Shown here piece after piece: positions 55,424 through 64,000 of a stretch of 64,000 nt of DNA. The notes under the pieces were generated by a model. It saw only the letters and a program-made list of their open reading frames with translations, made no database searches and was not told where the DNA came from. Made by a program: the position numbers and the translations under genes. Origin of the DNA: Glycine soja. Lineage: Eukaryota > Streptophyta > Magnoliopsida > Fabales > Fabaceae. Every line of letters begins with the position of its first letter. Position 1 is the stretch's first letter. The stretch spans positions 40,400,522 to 40,464,521 of the forward strand of contig NC_041016.1 in the NCBI RefSeq assembly GCF_004193775.1, given 5' to 3'.

Positions 55424-58400
55424 TGTAACACCTTAAAATATGGATTTACAAATATACTTCAAATACCTTTTATTTATCTTTATAAATAAGTGAGTTCAAA
55501 GTCTTTTCATAAATATTGTAATAGAAAATGAAAAGACAGAGTAAATTTTCACCGAAATAAAACTTTTCATGAAGGCTCCTCAACCCTTTTCATTTTAATG
55601 AAAGCTATTAACTTGAAAAGAAAATGATCTATTTTCAAAATCATATGCAACATATGTATATATTTACAAATTCTTGTTTCATTTAAAGCCACAAGTTGAT
55701 TTGCATAATAAATAGTTAAACTTCAAGTATAACGCCTTACATCTTTGAAATAACATCATGTATATATATATATATATATAAAGATATGAAATGAGCCTCC
55801 ATGGCCGCCAAATATAAGTAAACAAGTATCAAAGGTAAATAGTAAGTAAATAAGATGATTAAACACATATAAAAGTTCCTGAAACCTAGGCCGATTCAAA
55901 TTAATACATCAAAGCGGAAAACCTAAGTCTCAGAGTAGTCATCTATTAAAGCCCTACGCATAACCGTGTCATCAAGAAGGTACATGTCAGACAAAAGTGA
56001 ACCCACCAACAAGAATCCGATGAAGAACTCTCAAAGGGATCATTCTACACTTAAAGATGCTAACTCACAAGCAAAGATCTGTCCTGATGCTCATCATCCG
56101 AACCTGAAAATGTTGGTGTAAGGGTTGAGTACTCGATCCTATTTGAAACCACAAACCTAGACGTTAAGTCCCACACATGACCTAACAATCACCACGTATG
56201 GTTTACTAGCATACATCACTCACAACATCCTATTTTGCATTTTACTCTCACATTATTACTATTTTGGGCCCAACATTGCCACTAAGCCTCCCAGGCTTTC
56301 ATTGTCTTACGCAACATATGGATGATGATTGGGAGGACACATCACATGTTGATACAAGACATGACACTCACCAATCATGGATACAACTTTGTTCTAGTCA
56401 AGAATGTCAAGTGAGGCACGTGAGTCCCCCGATCTAACCAAAAAATGCCTTTTTGGTTATCATATCTCAACATTTCCCCTAGGTTCCTTTGAACCATTCG
56501 GACCGTCCCCGAATGTATCTACGGTGTGTCATCTACCCATACTTAACGAATCTTCACTCATTCTTCATGATGAGAAGTATAGATGATGGTTGTGTTGGTA
56601 CTTGTGAATAGACATTAGAGAATGTATTCCCACTGAGTATAGGGTCATGCCCCAACTCCCAACACAATAATAACTCTAACATAATCACACTACCTCGTTC
56701 TTCGATTCTTTCCTCGTAATATGTGTCAATCCTCATGAAGTCCCCGACTACAAGTATCCTCCGTTGTGCACACATACACAAACATAACAAAAGAGGAGGG
56801 GAAATAATTTTCTTCCCTCTCTAGGGTCATCATCAAAATGGCCTTTTAAGTGGACAAGACCACCTGCACATTCATAATTACCCATCCAAAATATTGATTC
56901 ATCACAAGACATTCAAATAAAACTTATCGAGGATCGAACACCCCCGAACCTAATCCCAAAGCACAATAGTTTATGATCATGCAACATGCCTTGCCAAGTG
57001 GTCACACTCACTTGGTCTTACAACATTTAATCATAACAAGTCAAATCAAGCAACATAATTGTAAAGGCAAATATCACATGAAGGGGAGGGGTTGAATTGT
57101 GATTTAACGTAATATATCAAATCTTTTTGAAAATAATAGGGTTCTTCGTATGTATAGAGAACTTTGTAAGAAAGAAAGACAACCTTTATCACAAAAACAC
57201 TTCAGACAATGAGAAAATGAATTTTCAAAAATGCAATTTATCTTATAACTGTTGAAACACAATTCAAACCCAACGTCAACTAACAAACAAAAAGGAAGCA
57301 AGGATAAACAAACATAGGGATTTATACTGGTTCGTTTCTACAACTTAGATTGTGTGCAATTCTTGGTAAACCACCAAGTTTCACTAACTTTTCACGAGTT
57401 ACTAGTATTATGTTACGACCACTTTTGTCCATTACAAATCAAGTTCTTCCCTAAGTTTGATCAACACCCAGTATTCTTTGTTCTACCTAACCACTGTTGG
57501 CTCTAAACAAATCAGAAAAGATTTGTGATGAGTGATGGCTCAGAGACTAACATAAAATTGTCTTACAGGCACATAAAACAATCTAAACACTGTCTTTTTC
57601 TCTTAGGATGTTCAAGATGTTTTGAGAGCTTTTCTATTCTTACAAGAATAATCAGAAATATTGGTTAAAGAATAAGAGAAAGAAATATTTTCACAAAATC
57701 AACTCCTTAAGTCTTCAAAAGTTTTCTGGTTTATATAGATCACGTCTTCAAGAATCCGTTGTCTCATAATGGATAAATATTCACTTGATCTTCGTCTCAT
57801 AATGGAAGAGGGTCGTTTGGTGCATTTAATGCATGCCCTTTCCTCATGTAGAGAGCTATTCCTTTAAGGTTTGCATGTACAAGAGATTGCAGTAGACAGT
57901 CACACCTTTATGTCAGAGCAGGTCTTGTGCATAGCTGAGCTTGTCTTTTGATGGTATATCAAATGTTGACTTCATTTATTCTTTATAGGATTCGACAGAT
58001 CCTAAGAGAATGTTTTTGCAGACAAAATCTCAGACACAATAATAAATGAAGTATTAAATATCATACCATATGCAATAGCAAATCATGATCTTATCCACTT
58101 ATCGTCTGAAAAACATCAAATGCAGATCATGCAACATATTCCCTTTGTATTTGTTTGTATCTAATCAAAATAATTAAGGATCTTGATCATTCTTTTGGAT
58201 GTAAATGTCTTTTGACTAAAAAATAATAGTTCTCAATCAAAGCAAACAATTCAATCCATAATTCATATCATATTTCCCATGCAATTCTACACATATAAGA
58301 TACTTTCTCATTTGAAATTACGCTTAATTATCCGCTTTTAAAATCAACATTCTCATTGATGTAAAAACCCAATTGGGGAAACCATATATGTTTCTCAAGG

Positions 58401-59963
58401 TTTTTGGATGTAAGGAATTCAGTTTTAGACTCAAAATTCTCCAAATCCACTCCTATTTGGTCATATTTTGAAAATGCCTTGCACTTGACCTCTAAAGTTC
58501 ACAAACTTGTTTCTTAAACTCCAAGAGTTGTAGAAATCCATTTCATGCAAATTTTATATCAAATCCTATGTTTTTAAACATGAGGAACTAAATTCCATGG
58601 TCAAAATCTACAGAAAACAATCCCATATGTACAATTCGTTCAAAACAGTGCAGGATTTACCAAAAAAGCACAAAACTTGAAATCATGGTTCCATAGGCTA
58701 TACTAACTCAAATGAGGTGTATTTTATATCTAACCATAGGTTCTTAGACCTAATAAGTTCAATTTTGAAGTTCATATCAACATATTCCAACTTCAAATTC
58801 AAAAACTTCAAAAACAGAGCATGGGAAGCACATATTTTGCCCTAACTTGAAAATTAAATTCCCAAGGCTACACAACTCTAAACGAGACATAAAAAATTTG
58901 AGGTCAAGGAACACATATTTTGCCTTAATCTTGTACGCTTTCCTAGGTTTTTGAGGTCAAGGGACTCAAATTTGAACCCAGAGTTTACAAATTCAATTCT
59001 CAGCAAACATAGTGTCACAGATCTAGATTATGGGATTTGGGTTCAACATGCAAATATCATCATATAAATGAAGTTCAAGTGCCTAGCAACATGACATGAT
59101 CCTAAGAAATTGAATATTCCTCCCTCGCATCTTTGTTGACACAAGGAAGCAAAGAGATGAGTGCGGGTGGTCTCTCCTAGAGCTTAGTCATAAAAAATGG
59201 AACAAAGAAGGATGTGAGGCTTTAGTGGGTGGAGAAAAAGGGGGAAAAAGGAGATGAGTATGAGAAGAGGTTGGGGAAAACTCACCTAAAGTTTCCAGAA
59301 CCTTGAAGCCCCTCAACAATGGAGGAAGAGAGAAGAAAAAGAAACCTTTCCTCTCTCTCTATGGCCGATGGCACCAAGCACAAGGGAAAGGGGGGTGAGC
59401 TCTTTCTCCCTTTGATAGGGACCCACATGTGGATCCCGTAGATTTTTTCCTCTCTTTTTCCTATTCAAACTAATTATACTTAAAGACTTGAACTCTCAAT
59501 TAGTCCCTAATTAATTCCCACTTCTAAATTGGTTCTAAAGTAATAGACTCATTCTAAAAATGATTGAAGTGAATGGAAAATGAATTCTCTTCCTCCTTAA
59601 TTATTTAAACTAATAGTTTCTCACATCTAAACACTTAATGTTCTAAACTTCCATGAATTAGTATAAATCTCTAATATTAGCTTAAAAGCCTTTAATCACT
59701 AAACTGTCATTAATAAAAAATCTCCTTACTTTGACTTCCTAAATTGTAATTGACTTTTGTTAACTGATGTTTGACTAAGGATTTCTACATCTAAACCATT
59801 TATTTCTAAGCTCTAAACTTAAATCTAGGTCATTTAACTGTCTAATGATGATTATATCTCTTACATGCATTATTTCACTAAGAGTAATACTATTCCAGTG
59901 TATATCAATCAAGCCCAAACAATTTTCACATAAAACTTCACCTAAAAAAATTGGAATGTTGCA
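55424..59963. repeat. Probable long LTR of a chromovirus (Tekay-like), with a nested LTR-like insertion
   Basis: The start TGTAACACCTTAAAATATGG and the end AATTGGAATGTTGCA resemble the LTR ends of Tekay/Del elements, which are often several kilobases long. Inside I find no gene, an (AT)n run at about 55757-55780, and a segment near 59100-59440 with GATGGC and GGGACCCACATGTGG, of a kind often seen in such LTRs. The segment at about 57060-58330 seems inserted. I could not find a 5-bp target duplication: ATGAT precedes the start, but GGCAA follows the end. The orientation is uncertain. Confidence 0.4.
57060..58330 (-). repeat. Possible copia-type LTR nested in the long LTR
   Basis: Near its left side it reads GAAGGGGAGGGGTTGAATT, like the GGGGGGTTGAATT block of the SIRE-type LTRs on the minus strand, and then ATTTATACTGGTTCG, as at 12168 in another such LTR. 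Its ends and target duplication are not resolved. Confidence 0.35.
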
Positions 59964-60140
59964 GGCAAAATCACCAAATTGGGTCCCTTTTACAAATTAA
60001 TTACCAAAATGGGTCTGTTTCATTCTTATTTACCAAGGGGGTCTGTTATTTTACTACAAAGCGCTTACCTGAGGGGCGCGTTCCACCAGAACGCGACACG
60101 TGGCGTGACTTAACAGGACGATGGGACAGGGGTGGAAGTG

Positions 60141-60271
60141 GTGGCCTGCCAGGCGCGACCACTAGTGGTGGCCTGCCAGGCGCTACCACTAGTGGTGGGG
60201 CCCCTGGCGCGACCACTAGTGGTAGCCTGTCAAGCGCGTCCACTAGTGGTGGGCCCCCAGGCACATCCCTC
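60141..60271 (+). repeat. 27-bp minisatellite in the MULE promoter region
   Basis: Four full units begin at 60141, 60168, 60195 and 60222, and a partial fifth at 60249. Each has GTGG or GTGGG, a CCAGGCGC-like core and the palindrome CCACTAGTGG at the junction. The array ends just before the TATA box at 60277. Its GC content contrasts with the AT-rich surroundings. Confidence 0.9.
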
Positions 60272-60276
60272 TTCCC

Positions 60277-60283
60277 TATAAAA
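60277..60283 (+). promoter_or_regulatory. TATA box of the MULE transposase gene
   Basis: TATAAAA follows the minisatellite and precedes a C-rich stretch and an AT-rich 5' UTR of about 600 bases that ends at the start codon 60916. Intron-like acceptors TTTTGTAG (near 60466) and TTATTGTAG (near 60901) suggest that the UTR is spliced. Confidence 0.6.
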
Positions 60284-60915
60284 CCCTTTCCCCTCCGTTT
60301 CATTTTCATACGAAATCGTTGAAGTGAGCTGAGTTGAAACGTGTTGAAGCGCTTTATACCGGTTAGAAATTTTGCTCAAAACCAGTAAATATTTTTTATC
60401 TTCGATACATTATAGCATTAATTAATATTTATATTTTTGATGATAATAATGATTATATTTTGTAGGTGCATAAACAAATTGACACGAACTATAAAAAGAA
60501 ATAGTAATTTTGTTTATATTTTTTGTGTGATAATTAGTAATTTTTGGTAACTTAATAATTTAATTTTTTGTTATAATTATGTTATATTTGTTTGTTGATG
60601 ACAATAATTATTTGTTGTAGTAGTTTTTATGTCTAGCACATTATTATTATTATTAGTTAAACTCATAATTATTGATGTTGTTGGTATATTTTTTTAATAG
60701 CCAAAATTTATACATAGACATTAAAAATAAATGTCGATTGTTTTGCGTCATGAGTGTGCGAAGTAGGAAATTGTTGTGACAGTAATTTAATTTATTTAGA
60801 GTAATTTGTTGTTGTTAATTTATTTTAGGTTAATAATTTATGTTATGTTAATATATTTTTTATATTATTGTTTGTTGACGACATTAATTATTTATTGTAG
60901 GTATATTTTTGAAAA

Positions 60916-63088
60916 ATGAATTCAATTATTACACTCGTCTATTTAAATGGTAAGATGTACAAAACTGATGATGGTATCACATTTGAAGGCCCTAAAAAAG
61001 CTATTCAAATAAAGTGTGGTATTAGTTTAGAGAGTTTAAAAAAAAAGGATACACGACAAGGTAAAATTACAAAAACATGAAAGTATATCTACTATCACTT
61101 GTAGATTTTTAGTTGCAGGTAAATATATTGCACTGCAAATTTGTGACGATGAAGATGTTGAAACAATGATTCAAAGTTTTGAACAACAACAAGAAATGTC
61201 TGTCATAGAATTATGTGTTGAAGTTGATGTTGCGGGTGCTTCTGCAATTAATTTGACAAATTCATTGTTATCGTGCGGAAATAATATGTCTCACAATGAA
61301 TCGGGTAGTGCAACAGTTGGAACAAATTCAGAAGAAGATTTTGATGATGATGATTATTTAATATCTAATTCATACATTGAGGACTCATTAGATGAGGATG
61401 AGGATATTGATGAAATGTCTGACACAGATGATGAAGGTGTCCGTTTGATCGAACCACTTACAGTTATGCAATCGGGAGAAGGTATATTTATTGTTATATA
61501 TAAATAAATATTATAATATTTAAATAATTCGCTACCCTTGAATTATAAATTTTTGGTATATTGTTTTTGTAGGTGGAAGTCAGACTCCATTCTGGGATTC
61601 TGCTTCTCACTATAGTAATATTAATTGGAGTCATCCTGACCAAGAAGAAATTTGCGGTTTAGATATGGGATCCAATTTTAATATGGGTCAAGAATTATAT
61701 GTTGGTATGGAATTTGATACCAAAAGCGCAGTAAAAAATGCATTACAACAATATGTAATGAAAGTGCATCAAAGTTTCAAAGTTGTTGAATCTAAATCGC
61801 AGAAATATGTCGTCTGTTGTGAAAATAGAAGCGATGGCATCCCATGCCCTTTTTATATGAGGACAATTTTATCAAAAAAAAACTGATACATGGAAAGTTA
61901 CGCAATGGGGAGGACCACACAGTTGCTTGAATATGAGTATAACTCAAGACCATGATAAATTGGATTCTGATTTGATTGCCACTTGTGTACTAGGTATGAT
62001 TATAAATTTTCATTCTTATTTATCCTTTTTTTGTGTTTGTTGGTGTGGTGTACAATAATTTTTCGTACTTATTTTTATAGGGATGATCAAAGAAGATCCG
62101 TCACTCAAGATTTCTTTGATTCAAGAGAGGATCAATGGAATGTTTAATTACAACATTTCTTACAAGAAAGCGTGGAAGGCAAAGCAAAAGGCAATAACAA
62201 TTGAATATGGCGATTGGGATGAGTCTTATGCCGTTCTTCCGTCATGGCTGAAACACATGCAAAATCATTCGCCAGGATCGTATTATCAAATTTGTGATGA
62301 TGATTTTGTTGTTGGCAATGCTGTCAGTCGTGAACACCGACAGTTTCATCGAGTCTTTTGGACCTTCGGTCAATGCAAAGAGGCTTTTAAATATTGCAAA
62401 CCAGTCATACAAGTTGATGGTACATTCATGTATGGGAAGTATCGCGGGACGCTGTTAATTGCAACAACACAAGATGGAAATAGTCATGTTCTTCCGCTTG
62501 CATTCGCTGTGGTTGAGGGAGAAACATTAACAGTGTGGTCATGGTTTTTGGCACACTTGCGTGAACATGTCACAGATAAAGATGGTATCTGTCTCATTTC
62601 TGATCGTCATGCAAGTATAAAGTCAGCTGTTGCGAATGAAGCACTTGGGTGGCAACCTCCTCATGCATATCATGTGTATTGCGTGCGCCACATTGCAAGC
62701 AATTTTAATCACAAGTTTAAGAATGGGAAACAAAATGAAATGTTAAAAAAATTAGGTAACATTTCATATCTAACATATATTATTTCATATATAACATATG
62801 TTATTTTTTATGCAAATTTGACTAATGTGGATAATTTATTATGTGCAGGATACACCCCGTGTAAGCATATTTTTGATAGAAATTTTGATAAATTTTGTGA
62901 GCTGAGTCCCCCAGTAAAAGCATGGATTGGGAAGATCTCAAAAGAAAAATGGACAATGGCATATGACAAAGAAGGTTGTAGATACGGTCATATGACAACC
63001 AATCTATCGGAATGTGTTAATAAAGTTTTTAAGGGATGTCGCAATGTACCAATAACTGCCCTTGTGAAGTCAACATACAGTAGGTGTC
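60916..63088 (+). pseudogene. MuDR-type (MURA-like) transposase gene with introns, broken and truncated
   Basis: The protein would bind the element ends and move them. Exon 1 (60916-61487) starts MNSIITLVYLNGKMYKTDDG, the usual N-terminus of plant MULE transposases, and has an acidic part (EEDFDDDDYLISNS). Exon 2 (about 61573-61993) contains the DBD_Tnp_Mut region (YVGMEFDTKSAVKNALQQYV, GIPCPFYM). Exon 3 (62081-62755) holds the catalytic core with VIQVDGTFMYGKYRGTLLIA, VVEGETLTVWSWFLAHLREH and ISDRHASIKSAV. Exon 4 (62849 on) runs from YTPCKHIFDRNFDKFCELSP to CVNKVFKGCRNVPITALVKS and is cut at 63088 by an LTR. One adenine is gained in each of two 9-A runs (near 61040 and 61880). The zinc-knuckle end is missing. 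Splice sites are GT-AG. Confidence 0.88.
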
Positions 63089-64000
63089 TGTCGCAACCTA
63101 CCCTTCGGTGGGAGGGCGACGCGAGACTCGCGGGATGCGTGTTCCACGAAAGGAATACGCGCGGAGTCGCCACCAACGTTTATTTGAGGAAAACGTCGGA
63201 AAAACCGGAAAAGACGCGATCTACGAACTTTTAAGTGAAAGGTTCGGGAGTTGTATTTACGCACGGGGAAGGTATTAGCACCCCACACGTCCGTCCCAAG
63301 GGACGGCAGCCTTTAATCGAATGTGCAAACATGACTTTGATTTTTTATGTTCCCTTTTTATGTCTCTATTTCCTTTATACCCTTTTTATATTTTTTCTTT
63401 TTTGTGGTCGACAAGGGTGTTTCCCTTTGCTCCTACGTATTCCTCAATTTGGGATGAGAAAATCAGACCTACGTAGTTCTTTTTTATCAAGTGATTCTTT
63501 TTCACTTTAAGAGGTGATCATTTTAAGGCGTTGGACCTTAAAAATGATCCATTTTTACTTAGTGAGAAAATGAAATGACAAACTTCAAAAGCCTATTTTT
63601 ATGGACGAGCTTGACTAGGCGAATTGATTTTAGCCTTAGTTTCACTTTAGTTATTAATCAATTCGATTAAGAATGAGAAATCCCAAAGAGAAAAAACGTC
63701 CGATTGATTTTCCGCTTTATTTTACTAAAAGATGTTTTTTTTTTTATTATTATATTATTTTTTACCTCTTTTTGATTTCCAACGTGGTTACGGCACGACC
63801 GAACGGTCGGAATTTATTTTAACCGAAGTTAATGGATAATACAATTCAAACGTTCGGTGGAAATTTATTTTATTTTTAAGTTAAGCGAGAAATGACTTAA
63901 GTAAAATGGCTTAAGCACGTCACAGGGGGTATAAAAAGTAAACAAAACGAGAATAAAAATGCACGAAACACAATGTGGACCACTACGGGTACATAGAATG
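63089..64000 (-). mobile_element. TAT/Ogre-like LTR, minus strand, cut by the window edge
   Basis: On the plus strand it begins TGTCGCAACCTACCC, the reverse complement of the end of the solo LTR at 27257-28913, and matches that LTR up to the edge, which corresponds to about position 28005 there. It interrupts the MULE transposase exon. Whether an internal region follows is not visible. An open frame on the plus strand (63235-63510) is antisense LTR sequence that is also open in the copy at 28423-28767; I do not call it a gene. Confidence 0.85.

Larger units (their letters stand above)
59964..63088 (+). mobile_element. Mutator-like element (MULE), left part
   Basis: The element contains a promoter region, a 5' UTR and a MuDR-type transposase gene. 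The left end is taken as GGCAAAATCACCAAATTGGG at 59964, followed by related GGGTC words (59992, 60010, 60035) as in MULE terminal repeats of this kind. No 9-bp duplication could be identified because the right end lies beyond the TAT-type LTR that interrupts it at 63089. Confidence 0.65.

Noticed and set aside
60046..60309. Minus-strand open frame with Pro/Leu/Val repeats
   Set aside because: It is a reading of the 27-bp minisatellite against the direction of the MULE gene.

Overview
This window reads as plant nuclear DNA, most likely from a legume and probably soybean (Glycine) pericentromeric or repeat-rich chromatin. The basis is indirect: SIRE/Maximus-type LTRs carrying the GTAATCGATTAC motif, TAT/Ogre-type LTRs of the soybean kind, Athila-type elements with an Asp-tRNA-like primer site, plant L1 and RTE LINEs, a CACTA element and a Mutator-like element. 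Nearly all the DNA is transposon-derived. I found no intact cellular protein gene, tRNA, rRNA or CRISPR. One host-type gene is visible, a broken FAR1-related (FRS) gene.

Layout. 1-6330: 3' part of an Athila-like Ty3/gypsy element (+): decayed pol, polypurine tract, LTR, then a primer-binding site and leader belonging to a further internal region. 6331-23184: a complete but non-autonomous TAT/Ogre-like LTR element of 16.9 kb. It has two LTRs, PBS, a broken gag, no pol, many tandem repeat arrays and a PPT. Two solo LTRs sit inside it. 23240-29990: 5' half of a second Athila-like element (-): gag, PBS and LTR. A SIRE-type LTR lies inside that LTR, and a TAT-type solo LTR with perfect GTGAC target duplications lies inside the SIRE LTR. 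29991-32998: CACTA element remnant with an Ulp1-protease-like gene, subterminal repeats and the right terminal inverted repeat.

33000-52050: the FRS pseudogene. It keeps a FAR1 DNA-binding region and a SWIM region, has lost the central MULE-transposase-like domain, and keeps small repeated 3' exons. Its last intron is now 13.1 kb because it received an L1-type LINE (-) and a Ty3/gypsy chromovirus (-). The chromovirus LTR in turn holds another SIRE-type solo LTR with perfect TGGGC duplications.

52310-53625: RTE-type LINE remnant (+) carrying a MITE-like insertion. 55157-55286: a hairpin-forming inverted repeat. 55424-59963: probable long chromovirus LTR with another LTR-like insertion. 59964-63088: Mutator-like element with a promoter region containing a 27-bp minisatellite and a transposase gene with introns and two homopolymer frameshifts. 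It is cut off by a TAT-type LTR (-) that runs out of the window.

Relations. The order of insertion can be read from the nesting. Most nonsense changes in the old coding regions fall where the family normally has CAA, CAG or CGA, which suggests long-term C-to-T decay of methylated DNA. I see no clearly new molecular system. The most unusual items are the structured tandem arrays in the TAT element, the inflated FRS intron with its domain-removing deletion, the 40-bp duplication around one LTR, and the 55.2-kb hairpin.
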